DNA from: Allobosea lathyri
GTDB lineage: Bacteria > Pseudomonadota > Alphaproteobacteria > Rhizobiales > Beijerinckiaceae
Assembly (NCBI RefSeq): GCF_900108245.1
Contig: NZ_FNUY01000001.1
Location: forward strand, 496,001 to 560,000
DNA length: 64,000 bases
Reading direction: 5' to 3'
The notes below the pieces were generated by a model, which saw only the letters and a program-made list of their open reading frames with translations, did no database searches and was not told where the DNA came from. The position numbers were made by a program, and so were the translations under genes. Below are positions 18,219 through 26,199 of the stretch, piece after piece. The stretch's first letter is position 1, and every line of letters begins with the position of its first letter.

Positions 18219-19447
18219 TGTCCGTTCCAGATGCGTGTGTGAAGCGGGTTGAACCCGATGCGATAGGCAAGCTCGGCCGGGCGCTCGATGTCCCAGATCG
18301 CGAGGTCGCAGGCCTTGCCGGCCTCGAGCGTCCCGATCTCGTCCTGAAGGCCGAGCGCTTGCGCGGCATGGCGCGTCAGCCCGGCCAGCGCCTCCTCCGG
18401 CGTCAGCCGAAACAGGGTGCAGGCCATGTTGAGCACCAGCAAGGGAGAGGTCAGCGGCGACGAGCCGGGGTTGGCATCGGTGGCAAGCGCGATCGGCACG
18501 CCATGCTTGCGCAGGAGTTCGATCGGCGGCTTTTGCGTTTCACGCAGGAAATAGAACGCGCCGGGCAGGATGACCGCGACGGTGCCGGACTTGGCCATCG
18601 CGATGACGCCGGCTTCGTCGAGATGTTCGAGATGGTCGGCCGATAGCGCGCCCATTTCGGCGGCGAGCCTTGCCCCTTCGAGATTGGACAGCTGCTCGGC
18701 GTGGATCTTGATGGCGAGGCCCTTGGCCTTCGCCGCAGCAAAAACGCGCGCAGTCTCCTCGGGCGAGAAGGCGATGCCCTCGCAGAACACATCGACGGCA
18801 TCCGCCAGCCCCTGTGCCGCAACGGCGTCGAGCATCGGCCCGGCTACGAGATCCGTGTATGCGCCGGAGCGGCCCTTGAATTCGGGCGGCACGGCGTGGG
18901 CGCCGAGGAATGTGGTGCGCACCCTCAGCGGCCGCTCGCGGCCAATCCGGCGCGCCACCGCAAGCTGCTTCAGCTCGGTATCCTGTTCGAGCCCGTAGCC
19001 CGACTTGATTTCAACCGTGGTGACGCCTTCCGCCATCAACGCGGAAAGGCGCCGGTCGGCGCTGGCGAAGAGCTCGGCTTCGCTGGCCGCGCGCGTCGCC
19101 TTGACCGTCGAGAGGATGCCGCCGCCGGCCCGCGCGATCTCTTCATAGCTTGCGCCCTGCAGGCGCAGCTCGAATTCATGGGCGCGGTCGCCGCCATGGA
19201 CGAGATGCGTGTGGCAGTCGATTAGGCCGGGCGTGATCCAGCGGCCGCCGCAATCGATCGTTTCGCGGGCCATGAATTCGGGCGCGTCCTTGCGGGCGCC
19301 GGCATAGAGAATCCGGCTGCCGCTTGCAGCGATCACACCATCCTCGACCGCGCCATAAGACGCGGCGACCTTGGTCGAGAACGTCGCCAGCCGCGCGTTC
19401 GTCCATAGCTTTTCGCAGATCAGGGGTTCGCCGGGGGGCTTCGCCAC
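18215..19447 (-). CDS. hutI: Imidazolonepropionase
   Basis: A 410-residue amidohydrolase starting at GTG with AGAGGACGAG upstream. The metal site begins with [12 protein letters not shown] (His79, His81); further ligands are in [18 protein letters not shown] and TDANPGSSP. It opens the imidazolone ring to give N-formimino-L-glutamate. It is the first gene of the hutIHGUD operon; its promoter, read on the minus strand, overlaps a HutC-type operator (19493-19504). Confidence 0.95.
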   Translation of the reverse strand: MAKPPGEPLICEKLWTNARLATFSTKVAASYGAVEDGVIAASGSRILYAGARKDAPEFMARETIDCGGRWITPGLIDCHTHLVHGGDRAHEFELRLQGASYEEIARAGGGILSTVKATRAASEAELFASADRRLSALMAEGVTTVEIKSGYGLEQDTELKQLAVARRIGRERPLRVRTTFLGAHAVPPEFKGRSGAYTDLVAGPMLDAVAAQGLADAVDVFCEGIAFSPEETARVFAAAKAKGLAIKIHAEQLSNLEGARLAAEMGALSADHLEHLDEAGVIAMAKSGTVAVILPGAFYFLRETQKPPIELLRKHGVPIALATDANPGSSPLTSPLLVLNMACTLFRLTPEEALAGLTRHAAQALGLQDEIGTLEAGKACDLAIWDIERPAELAYRIGFNPLHTRIWNGQ

Positions 19448-19481
19448 GTCTCGTCCTCTCGACTATCCTTGGTTGCGAACT

Positions 19482-19533
19482 ATGCTATCTAATTGCATAT
19501 GCAAATGACAAGACCCTAATTGCATATGCAATT
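19482..19533. promoter_or_regulatory. hutI/hutF divergent promoter with two HutC-type operators
   Basis: Two palindromes: TTGCATATGCAA at 19493-19504 and the perfect 16-mer AATTGCATATGCAATT at 19518-19533, centred 27 bases apart. For hutI (minus strand), a -35 TTGTCA and a -10 TAGCAT with an 18-base spacer enclose the first operator. For hutF, TTGCAT (19493) and CCTAAT (19515-19520) are spaced 16 bases and the second operator begins at the -10. HutC, encoded two genes away, is the expected repressor, released by urocanate in other bacteria. Confidence 0.8.
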
Positions 19534-19551
19534 GATCGACGGAGCGAAGGC

Positions 19552-20919
19552 GTGACCCAGACCCTGCATCTCGCGCAGGCCCTCCTGCCGGACGGCTTCG
19601 CCGACAATGTGAAGCTCGTCGTCGCGAACGGGACGATCACCTCGGTCGACGCAGGCGCGCAACCCGGCCCCGATGACGAGCGCCTCGCGGGCCTGACATT
19701 GCCGGGCATGCCCAACCTGCACAGCCACGCTTTCCAGCGCGGCATGGCCGGCCTCTCGGAGCGGCGCGGGGCGCCGGAGGATTCCTTCTGGACCTGGCGC
19801 GAGGTGATGTATCGCTTCCTCGACAGGCTCGATCCCGACGATGTCCAGGCCATCGCGGCCCAGGCCTTTGTCGAGATGCTGGAGGGCGGCTTCACGGCGC
19901 TGGCCGAGTTCCACTACCTCCACCATGACAAGGATGGCCGCGCCTACGGCGATATCGCGGCGATGGCGGGCGCGATCGCAGCCGCCGCCGAGGAAACCGG
20001 GCTGGGCCTTACGCTCCTCCCTGTGCTCTATCGGTTCGGCAATTTCGGTCAGGCGCCTTCGGTCCATGGCCAGCGCCGCTTCGTCAATGATCGCGACAGC
20101 TATCTGCGCCTGATCGAGGCGAGCGAGGCTGCCATCCGTACCTTGCCCGATGCACGGCTCGGGCTTGCGCCGCATTCACTGCGCGCGGTGGCGCTCGATG
20201 ATCTCGACTGGCTGGCGAAACTGCGCCCGGATGGCCCGCTGCATGTCCACGTTGCCGAACAGATGCGCGAGGTCGAGGACAGCCTGAAGATCACCGGCCG
20301 CCGCCCGGTCGAGCTCCTGATGGAGCATGCCGAGCTGAACCCACGCTGGTGCCTGATCCACGCGACCCATCTCAGCGATGGCGAGCGCGACGCCATCGCT
20401 GTTAGCGGGGCGGTCGCGGGCCTTTGCCCGATCACCGAATCGAGCCTCGGAGATGGCATCTTCGACGGCGTGCGCTATCGCGACGCCGGCGGCCGTTTTG
20501 GTGTCGGCAGCGATTCCAACATTCAGATCGATGCCGGCGCGGAATTGCGCCAGCTCGAATATTCGCAGCGCCTGCGCGATCGTCGCCGTGCCTTGATGGC
20601 AGAGGAGGACGCCTCGACCGGTGTCGCTTTGTGGCGGGCCAGTGCGCTCGGTGGCGCACAGGCCTGCGGACGTTCGATCGGGCGCATCGCGCCGGGCTGC
20701 CGCGCCGATCTCGTCACGCTTGACGACGACCATCCGGCACTCGTCGGCAAGGCGGGCGAGGCCGCGCTCGACAGCGCCGTCTTCGCCGCCAACGCATTGC
20801 CTTTGCGCGATGTCTTCGTCGGTGGCAGGAGAGTGGTTGCGGATGCGCGCCATCTCGCCCGCGAAGCGGTGAAAACCCGTTTTGCGACCGTGATGCGAAA
20901 GCTGCTGGGAGCGTTGTAA
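19552..20919 (+). CDS. hutF: Formimidoylglutamate deiminase
   Basis: A 455-residue amidohydrolase starting at GTG (GGAGCGAAGG upstream). An open frame further 5-prime runs through the operators and hutI and is not used. Motifs are MPNLHSHAFQRGMAG (His57, His59), HVHVAEQ, LIHATHLSD and the GVGSDSNIQID aspartate. It hydrolyses N-formimino-L-glutamate to N-formyl-L-glutamate and ammonia, the step feeding HutG. First gene of the plus-strand hutF-hutC operon. Confidence 0.93.
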   Translation: MTQTLHLAQALLPDGFADNVKLVVANGTITSVDAGAQPGPDDERLAGLTLPGMPNLHSHAFQRGMAGLSERRGAPEDSFWTWREVMYRFLDRLDPDDVQAIAAQAFVEMLEGGFTALAEFHYLHHDKDGRAYGDIAAMAGAIAAAAEETGLGLTLLPVLYRFGNFGQAPSVHGQRRFVNDRDSYLRLIEASEAAIRTLPDARLGLAPHSLRAVALDDLDWLAKLRPDGPLHVHVAEQMREVEDSLKITGRRPVELLMEHAELNPRWCLIHATHLSDGERDAIAVSGAVAGLCPITESSLGDGIFDGVRYRDAGGRFGVGSDSNIQIDAGAELRQLEYSQRLRDRRRALMAEEDASTGVALWRASALGGAQACGRSIGRIAPGCRADLVTLDDDHPALVGKAGEAALDSAVFAANALPLRDVFVGGRRVVADARHLAREAVKTRFATVMRKLLGAL

Positions 20920-20927
20920 GGCCTGCG

Positions 20928-21677
20928 ATGACGGAGACCCGACTCGATGCGGTGAAGCTGGACGGCGCTGGCCCGGTCTATGACCAGATCCGGCGCTCGA
21001 TCCGCGATCTCGTACTGGATGGCAGCTGGCCGCCAGGCACCTCGGTTCCTCCCGAACATGCGCTGATGGAGCAGCTTGGCGCCTCGCGGATGACGGTGCA
21101 TCGCGCTCTGGTCCAGCTGGCGCGTGAGGGGCTGATCACCCGCCGCCGCCGCTCGGGCACGATCGTGGCGAGCCCGCCGGCCAGTCACGCCATGCTCGAC
21201 ATCCTTTCGATCCCCGACGAGGTTCGCCGTCTCGGGCAGAGTTACGCCTTCGAGATTTTATCCCGCCGCGACGGCAAGCCCTCGGCCGAACTCGCGGCGC
21301 TCTTCGAACTCAAGCGAACCGAGCCTGTCGCCCATCTCGTCACGCTGCACCGGAGCGGTGGGCAGCCGCATGTGCTGGAAGAGCGGGTGATCCATTTGGC
21401 GACAGTGCCGGCTGCGGCAGGCGAGCGTTTCGAGGACACGCCGCCGGGCGATTGGCTGCTGAAGAACAGCCTGTGGTCCGAGGCCGAGCATGCGATCAGC
21501 GCCATAGCGGCGGGGCCACGCGAGGTCGAGCTATTGGCGGTCACGCGTGGCGAGCCCTGCCTGCTCGTCGAACGCCGGACCTGGAACCAGGGCAAACCCG
21601 TCACGGCGGCGAGATTGCTCTATCCCGGCGGCCGGCATCGCTTCGTTGGACGCTTCGGACCTTATGGCGCCGTCTGA
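20928..21677 (+). CDS. hutC: Histidine utilisation repressor HutC (GntR family)
   Basis: A 249-residue GntR/HutC protein: winged helix at residues about 12-80 (SVPPEHALMEQLGASRMTVH) and a C-terminal UTRA ligand-binding domain at about 100-245 with ERRTWNQGKPVTAARLLYPG. HutC proteins bind palindromes in hut promoters and release them when urocanate accumulates. The gene starts eight bases after hutF and is probably autoregulated through the operators at 19493-19533. A third site lies at 3966-3977. Confidence 0.9.
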   Translation: MTETRLDAVKLDGAGPVYDQIRRSIRDLVLDGSWPPGTSVPPEHALMEQLGASRMTVHRALVQLAREGLITRRRRSGTIVASPPASHAMLDILSIPDEVRRLGQSYAFEILSRRDGKPSAELAALFELKRTEPVAHLVTLHRSGGQPHVLEERVIHLATVPAAAGERFEDTPPGDWLLKNSLWSEAEHAISAIAAGPREVELLAVTRGEPCLLVERRTWNQGKPVTAARLLYPGGRHRFVGRFGPYGAV

Positions 21678-21701
21678 CGAGCCTGCATCCAAGACCTCAT
21701 G

Positions 21702-21733
21702 AAAAAACCTGCCGCCCGCGAGGGCAACAGGTT
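21702..21733 (-). terminator. Intrinsic terminator of the glycine-zipper lipoprotein gene
   Basis: Read on the minus strand, AACCTG...CAGGTT with an inner GCCCTCGCGGGC stem is followed by six T residues. It lies about 80 bases beyond the stop codon of the small lipoprotein gene. hutC ends on the other side and may benefit from the same hairpin, though no T-run exists on that strand. Confidence 0.75.
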
Positions 21734-21749
21734 CCGAATGAAAACGTCC

Positions 21750-21828
21750 GGGTTTGGACCCCTGGGTTTGGACCCTGGATCTGAGACCTGGATCAGCAGA
21801 CGTAGCGAAGATCAGCAGGCGTAGCGAA
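21750..21828. repeat. Short tandem duplications beyond the lipoprotein stop codon
   Basis: Two tandem repeats occur: a 14-base unit GGGTTTGGACCCCT at 21750-21777 (two copies, one mismatch) and a 19-base unit GATCAGCAGACGTAGCGAA at 21791-21828 (two copies, one mismatch). The second copies the last codons and stop of the small lipoprotein gene (Arg-Tyr-Ala-Cys-stop), leaving a spare stop in the 3-prime untranslated region. Confidence 0.7.
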
Positions 21829-22075
21829 CGCGGCGACCCCATTCGTCGCGGCCGTAGCAGACCCGATCAGGCGTGGCAGCCGAACCGATGATGGCGCCAC
21901 CCGCACCGCCGATGGCAGCGCCAGCGAGCGCGCCGCCGGCGCGGCCCGTGGCAAGGCCACCGATGACCGCGCCAGTACCTGCGCCGATCAGCGCACCGGT
22001 TCCGGCATTCTGCTCACGCGGAGTGCAGGCGCCGATGGATGCCGCGAGGGCGGCGAGAATCAGGATTTTCTTCAT
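21812..22075 (-). CDS. Small glycine-zipper lipoprotein
   Basis: An 87-residue protein from the ATG with AAGGAGA upstream; an ATG 12 codons earlier lacks a ribosome site. Residues 1-18 form a lipoprotein signal with lipobox-like SIGAC, followed by a region of repeated GxxxG (GALIGAGTGAVIGG and GALAGAAIGGAGGAIIG) typical of glycine-zipper envelope proteins of the Rick17kDa/OmpA-2TM type. The C-terminus is YGRDEWGRRVRYAC. Likely anchored in the outer membrane or periplasm. An EcfG-type promoter (22123-22147) points to general stress control. Confidence 0.75.
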   Translation of the reverse strand: MKKILILAALAASIGACTPREQNAGTGALIGAGTGAVIGGLATGRAGGALAGAAIGGAGGAIIGSAATPDRVCYGRDEWGRRVRYAC

Positions 22076-22122
22076 TGCAAATCTCCTTGGCGTCGAAACG
22101 GCGACCTTCACTTCGTACCAGC

Positions 22123-22147
22123 AACGAGCCCGCCAGTGAAAGGTTCC
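22123..22147 (-). promoter_or_regulatory. EcfG-type stress promoter for the lipoprotein gene
   Basis: On the minus strand the sequence reads GGAAC, 16 bases, CGTT, the consensus recognised by the general stress sigma factor EcfG of Alphaproteobacteria. The -10 element lies about 48 bases upstream of the lipoprotein ATG. Confidence 0.7.
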
Positions 22148-22193
22148 GGCGAAAATAAAGGCACGGCCGCATCCGTTTCGTCCCTCAGGGGCA

Positions 22194-22218
22194 GGAACCT
22201 TCCCTGGGATGTGACGTT
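22194..22218 (+). promoter_or_regulatory. EcfG-type stress promoter for the PRC-barrel gene
   Basis: GGAAC (22194-22198), 16 bases, CGTT (22215-22218), about 52 bases upstream of the ATG at 22271. It is divergent from the equivalent promoter at 22123-22147; the two sites are about 46 bases apart. Confidence 0.7.
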
Positions 22219-22270
22219 GTTCCGGTAATCCCGCAGCAAGCCATGCTGCTCACCATGGAGGAGGCTGCAG

Positions 22271-22648
22271 ATGTCAGTTCAAAGCACGGCCATCTCGTCA
22301 AACCCGCTGATCGCCGGAGCGCGCGTGGCGGGGACGGATGTCTACAACACAGCCGGAGATCATCTCGGCGAAATCTATGACGTGATGCTCGACAAACAGT
22401 CCGGAAAGGTCGCCTACGCGATCATGTCCTTCGGCGGCTTTCTTGGACTAGGCGAGAAATACCACCCGATTCCGTGGAGCGTGCTCGACTTCGACACAGA
22501 GCGCGGCGGCTATGTCGTTCCCTTGACCAAGGAAAAGCTGGAAGCCGCGCCGATGTATGACAGCGAGGGCGAGCCTGACTGGGACGACAAGGCCTATGGC
22601 AAGCGCGTCCACGATTATTACGGCACGATGCCCTACTGGATGATGTAG
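22271..22648 (+). CDS. PRC-barrel domain protein
   Basis: A 125-residue soluble protein with one PRC-barrel domain at about residues 12-90 (VYNTAGDHLGEIYDVMLDK, then AIMSFGGFLGLGEKYHPIPW). PRC-barrels occur in RimM, photosynthetic reaction centre H subunits and many stand-alone stress proteins. This one belongs to the last group, commonly found among EcfG targets in Rhizobiales. ATG is preceded by ATGGAGGAGG. It has its own promoter and terminator, so it is monocistronic. Biochemical role unknown. Confidence 0.85.
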   Translation: MSVQSTAISSNPLIAGARVAGTDVYNTAGDHLGEIYDVMLDKQSGKVAYAIMSFGGFLGLGEKYHPIPWSVLDFDTERGGYVVPLTKEKLEAAPMYDSEGEPDWDDKAYGKRVHDYYGTMPYWMM

Positions 22649-22711
22649 GGACGCCGCCAGTCGCTGGTCGCGGCGGTTGCTATCCCCCCAGCCGAACCGC
22701 CGTGGCGGCGG

Positions 22712-22743
22712 GATGCGGGCCGAAAGGCCCGCATCTTCTTTTT
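22712..22743 (+). terminator. Intrinsic terminator of the PRC-barrel gene
   Basis: GATGCGGGCC-GAAA-GGCCCGCATC (10-bp perfect stem, tetraloop) followed by TTCTTTTT. Confidence 0.92.
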
Positions 22744-22755
22744 GTGAGGGTCGCT

Positions 22756-22780
22756 GGAACTGCCGCTCCTTTTGAGCGTC
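22756..22780 (+). promoter_or_regulatory. Possible EcfG-like promoter of the transglutaminase-fold gene
   Basis: GGAAC, 16 bases, CGTC. The last base of the -10 element departs from CGTT. It lies just after the terminator at 22712 and 93 bases upstream of the ATG at 22873. Plausible given three better sites nearby, but weaker. Confidence 0.35.
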
Positions 22781-22872
22781 TGGTTTTTCAGGACATCACG
22801 AAAAATGGCCGGTCCGCCGCGACCGGGATCGCCCTCGACTTGAGGCCGGGCGATGGAAACCAGGAGAGCGCC

Positions 22873-23763
22873 ATGCGCATCCGTTACGGCTACCATATCG
22901 AGCTTGTTTGCCAGCAGGAACTGCCGCTGGTCACGCTGCTCGACGTGCATCCGTCCCGCCGACACGATCTGACCAGGCCCGACGAGATGGTGGCGACATC
23001 CCTCGTCGATCCATCGGTCAACCTGCCGATCGAGCAGCATCTCGACCAGTTCGGCAATATCTGCCGCCGGCTGACCGCGCCGCCAGGGGGCGTCGTTCTG
23101 CGGTCCGAGGGGGTCGTTTACGACACCGGCGAGCCTGATCCCGTAAACCTGTCAGCGCGGGAGGTCCCGCCTTCGCGTCTGCCCGATGAAGCCTTGGTCT
23201 ATCTGCTCGGCAGCCGCTATTGCGAGACCGACAAGCTGGCGTCGCAGGCCTGGAGCCTCTTCGGCCAGGTTGCCCCGGGCTGGTCGCGCGTGCAGGCGAT
23301 CGTCGACTTCGTGCACAACCACCTGACATTCGGATATGCTTTCGCCCGCGCCACGCGCACGGCGGCGGAGGCGTTCGACGAGCGCATCGGCGTCTGCCGC
23401 GACTTCGCTCATCTGGCCGTGGCGCTGTGCCGGTGCATGAATATTCCCGCGCGCTACTGCAATGGCTATCTCGGCGATATCGGCGTGCCCCTGAATCCGG
23501 CGCCAATGGATTTCAACGCCTGGTTCGAGGTCTTCCTCGGCGGGCGCTGGTACACCTTCGACGCCAGGCACAACATGCCGCGCATCGGCCGTGTCGTGAT
23601 CGCGCGCGGGCGGGACGCGACCGATGTCGCGATGGTCAACTCCTTCGGGCAGCATACGCTGCAGCGCTTCGAGGTCATCACCGAGGAGGTCGAAGATATG
23701 ATGCCGGAGATGTCGGCGATGTCAGCCGGGCGCCGCGTCGCACATCACGTCATGTCGCCCTGA
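22873..23763 (+). CDS. Transglutaminase-fold family protein
   Basis: A 296-residue protein from the ATG following CAGGAGAG. The N-terminal beta domain (1-115) precedes a transglutaminase-like core with the nucleophile Cys175 in RIGVCRDFAHLAVAL and Asp in WYTFDARHN. Where most relatives have His in the HAW motif, this has Asn215 (MDFNAWFEVFL), so the classical Cys-His-Asp triad is incomplete. It may be inactive, use another His, or be a binding protein. No signal peptide. The following lipid kinase starts 72 bases later. Confidence 0.75.
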   Translation: MRIRYGYHIELVCQQELPLVTLLDVHPSRRHDLTRPDEMVATSLVDPSVNLPIEQHLDQFGNICRRLTAPPGGVVLRSEGVVYDTGEPDPVNLSAREVPPSRLPDEALVYLLGSRYCETDKLASQAWSLFGQVAPGWSRVQAIVDFVHNHLTFGYAFARATRTAAEAFDERIGVCRDFAHLAVALCRCMNIPARYCNGYLGDIGVPLNPAPMDFNAWFEVFLGGRWYTFDARHNMPRIGRVVIARGRDATDVAMVNSFGQHTLQRFEVITEEVEDMMPEMSAMSAGRRVAHHVMSP

Positions 23764-23835
23764 CGGGCTCCGTTTGAGATCGTCGCGCTCGCGGTTTTGC
23801 CGCCACCTGTTTTCGGCATTACTCTTCGGGCTGCC

Positions 23836-24735
23836 ATGCATCATACGGTCGTCGTCAATGCCCGCGCCGGAACGGTCCTCGAAGCGGGGGCCGAGGCTTT
23901 CGCGGCGCGCATCTGTGCTGCTTTCGCGGGGCATGGCTGCTCCGCGGAGGTCAAGGTCGTGCACCCCCGCGAACTCGACGACGCGCTGGCGCTGGCGATC
24001 GAGGCGGGCGGTTCCATCCCCGTGATCGCGGGCGGCGACGGCACGATCAATGGCGTGCTCCCCATCCTGCTTCAGGCCGAATGCCCGGTCGGGATCCTGG
24101 CGCTGGGCACTGTCAACGTGCTCGGCCGCGATCTGGGGCTCGTCGGCTCGCTGGAACATCAGATCGAGGCGCTCTGTAACGGCCAGCCGGTGACGATGGA
24201 TATCGGGCGCGTCAACGACCGGCTGTTCCATTCGATCTCGGGCATGGGCTTCTTCAGCCTGATGGCGCGCGAGCGCGAGCATGCGCGCCGGCGTTTCCCG
24301 TTCAGCCGCGCCGCCGCTTTCGTCTTTGCCGCGACACGCTCGATCCTGTTCACCCGCGCCATCACGGTCGATATCCGCATCGGCGGCGAACGCCGTGTCG
24401 TCGAGGCCGATGCGGTGCTGGTAACCGTCAACAGCTTCGAGGGCGCCGATTGGCGACGCTCGCAGCTCGATGGCGGCCTTTTCGAGGTGCATATCCTGAA
24501 TGCCGGCGGGCTTTATTCGCGCTGCAAGGCGGCTCTGTCGGTCGTCTCGGGCAAGTGGAAATCATCGCATAACCTAATCTCCCTCACCGGCGACGAGGTG
24601 ACTTTGACGCGTCGCGACGACCGGCGCGGCCACATCACCTTCGACGGCGAGGTCGAGCGCAAGGGCGGCCAACTGGCCTATAAGATCCTGCCCCGGGCTA
24701 TCCGCGTCATTGCGGCGCGGAATCAGACTGTTTGA
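23836..24735 (+). CDS. Diacylglycerol kinase-type lipid kinase
   Basis: A 299-residue protein of the DAGK catalytic family (DgkB/YegS type). The nucleotide-binding GGDGTIN is at residues 66-72, followed by GILALGTVNVLGRDLGL. The C-terminal beta-sandwich carries VTVNSFEGADWRRSQLDGGLF. It should phosphorylate diacylglycerol or a related lipid at the membrane surface. The stop codon overlaps the first possible start of the PAP2 phosphatase gene, so the pair may form a kinase-phosphatase cycle for membrane lipids. Confidence 0.85.
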   Translation: MHHTVVVNARAGTVLEAGAEAFAARICAAFAGHGCSAEVKVVHPRELDDALALAIEAGGSIPVIAGGDGTINGVLPILLQAECPVGILALGTVNVLGRDLGLVGSLEHQIEALCNGQPVTMDIGRVNDRLFHSISGMGFFSLMAREREHARRRFPFSRAAAFVFAATRSILFTRAITVDIRIGGERRVVEADAVLVTVNSFEGADWRRSQLDGGLFEVHILNAGGLYSRCKAALSVVSGKWKSSHNLISLTGDEVTLTRRDDRRGHITFDGEVERKGGQLAYKILPRAIRVIAARNQTV

Positions 24736-24754
24736 CACCCGGGCTGCTGCGTCT

Positions 24755-24791
24755 ATCTCCAGTGGCAGGCCTTTCTCCAGTGGCGGGCCTT
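24755..24791. repeat. Two-copy 18-base tandem repeat
   Basis: TCTCCAGTGGCAGGCCTT is followed at once by TCTCCAGTGGCGGGCCTT. If the TTG start at 24732 were used, it would encode a doubled LSPVAG in the N-terminus of the PAP2 protein; such a repeat is more typical of untranslated spacer. Confidence 0.75.
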
Positions 24792-24821
24792 TTCGTCAGG
24801 ACCCTGATCTCAAAATCCGCG

Positions 24822-25541
24822 ATGTCCAAATCCCCAATGTCCATCCCTCGCGTGTCAATGTTTCACCCGCGCGTCCTTATCCCCGTCGCGGCCGCCTCGA
24901 CCTTCCTCGGACTTGCAGTGTTCATCGTATCGGGGCGCAGCTTTGCCTTCGATACCAGCCTTCTGCTGCTGTTCCGCGAGGCCAACGACACCTCGATCCC
25001 GATCGGGCCGGCATGGCTGCGCGAGGCGATGCGCGATGTCACGGCGCTCGGCAGCTTCGTTGGACTGGGGATGATGACGATCACCGCCAGTCTCACGCTC
25101 TGGCTTTGCCGCTACCGCCACCTTGCTGTTGGGCTTGCCGTCAGCGTGGTGCTCGCGACGCTCGTCAGCACTCTGCTCAAGATTGGTGTCGGACGCGCGC
25201 GTCCCGATATCGTCGAGCAGGTTGCCTTGACCTTCACGGCGAGCTTCCCGAGTGGCCACGCTTTCCTGTCATCGGTCACGCTGCTGAGCATCGCCGGCTT
25301 TGTCGGCCTCGCATCGCGGCGCGAGGATATCGCCCGGCTCTGCGTGGTGCTCGCCTGGGTGATGATCGTGCTGATCGGCATCAGCCGCATCTATCTCGGC
25401 GTGCACTGGCCCAGCGATGTCATCGCGGGCTGGTGCCTCGGGGTTGCCTGGTCGAGCACCGTCGTCGCGTGGCTTGGACGCAGGATGGCTTCGGCGGATC
25501 CGATCGATGTCGAGACAACGGCCCCGAAGCCTCTATCCTGA
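24822..25541 (+). CDS. PAP2 superfamily phosphatase (membrane)
   Basis: About 239 residues from ATG 24822. A TTG at 24732, overlapping the kinase stop, and ATGs at 24837 and 24858 are alternatives. Six membrane segments are predicted by eye. The three catalytic motifs are present: KIGVGRARP, PSGH and SRIYLGVHWPSD. The family dephosphorylates phosphatidic acid, phosphatidylglycerophosphate or undecaprenyl diphosphate on the outer face of the inner membrane. It follows the lipid kinase gene directly. It ends one base before the convergent gene on the other strand. Confidence 0.85.
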   Translation: MSKSPMSIPRVSMFHPRVLIPVAAASTFLGLAVFIVSGRSFAFDTSLLLLFREANDTSIPIGPAWLREAMRDVTALGSFVGLGMMTITASLTLWLCRYRHLAVGLAVSVVLATLVSTLLKIGVGRARPDIVEQVALTFTASFPSGHAFLSSVTLLSIAGFVGLASRREDIARLCVVLAWVMIVLIGISRIYLGVHWPSDVIAGWCLGVAWSSTVVAWLGRRMASADPIDVETTAPKPLS

Positions 25542-26030
25542 TTAGCGCATGTCGATCGTGGCGTTGACGCCGAGATCGGGCGTGCGCCCCAGGATTTTCG
25601 CGGTCGCCAGTTTGAAGGCGACGAGAACGCTGCTGGAAGGCGCGTCCCAGATTTCGGCCGAAATCGGCGTCAGCGCGAGCAGCGTCGCGTCTGGATCGTC
25701 AGGTCCGTTGGGAAACCAGGCGCTGGCCATCGGTGTCCAGATGCGCCGGAGCAGCTCGCGATCCTCGATCTCGGAGGATTGGCAGGCGATCGCCGCATAG
25801 AAATTGCGATCTTCGTGGCTGATGGCAATCGAGATCGAAGGCGACCGCAAGACTTCGTCGACCGCGCCCGTATGGCGGTGGGTCACGAACAGGATGCGAT
25901 GGTTGTCGCGCTCGACATGGCCCGACATCGGCCGCGTCTTTATCTCGCCATTGACGGCGGTCGTCACCATGCAGACCGGATGGGCATCGAGCTCCGTCCA
26001 GATGCGTTGTTGAAAATCGGTATCCGCCAT
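25542..26030 (-). CDS. Pyridoxamine 5'-phosphate oxidase-fold protein (general stress protein 26-like)
   Basis: A 162-residue single-domain split-barrel protein. Segments VCMVTTAVNGEIKTRPM, ILFVTHRHTGAVDEVL and SISIAISHEDRNFYAAIACQ match the Pfam Pyridox_ox_2 / general stress protein 26 group, which binds FMN or FAD and is usually not true PdxH. An EcfG-type promoter upstream (26079-26103) supports a stress role. It is convergent with the PAP2 gene and has no gap to it. Confidence 0.83.
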   Translation of the reverse strand: MADTDFQQRIWTELDAHPVCMVTTAVNGEIKTRPMSGHVERDNHRILFVTHRHTGAVDEVLRSPSISIAISHEDRNFYAAIACQSSEIEDRELLRRIWTPMASAWFPNGPDDPDATLLALTPISAEIWDAPSSSVLVAFKLATAKILGRTPDLGVNATIDMR

Positions 26031-26078
26031 TGTCGCGCTCCTGACGCGACGATTATGTCACGCCTCCCCCATTTTGAG

Positions 26079-26103
26079 AACGCAAACCACGCCCCGACGT
26101 TCC
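26079..26103 (-). promoter_or_regulatory. EcfG-type stress promoter for the general stress protein gene
   Basis: On the minus strand, GGAAC, exactly 16 bases, CGTT; the -10 lies about 49 bases upstream of the ATG at 26030, the same geometry as the promoters at 22123 and 22194. Confidence 0.7.
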
Positions 26104-26133
26104 CCAGCGAAGCACATATGCGCCAGCAGGCGT

Positions 26134-26158
26134 GGAACATTGCGCCGCACAAAGGGTT
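26134..26158 (+). promoter_or_regulatory. Possible EcfG-like promoter of a small membrane protein gene
   Basis: GGAAC, 16 bases, GGTT, 42 bases upstream of the ATG at 26200. The first base of the -10 differs from CGTT. Spacing and distance to the start match the neighbouring stress promoters. Confidence 0.35.
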
Positions 26159-26199
26159 CATGCTGCGCCGCAATGCCCGCGGCGTTTCAGGACTCCTTC

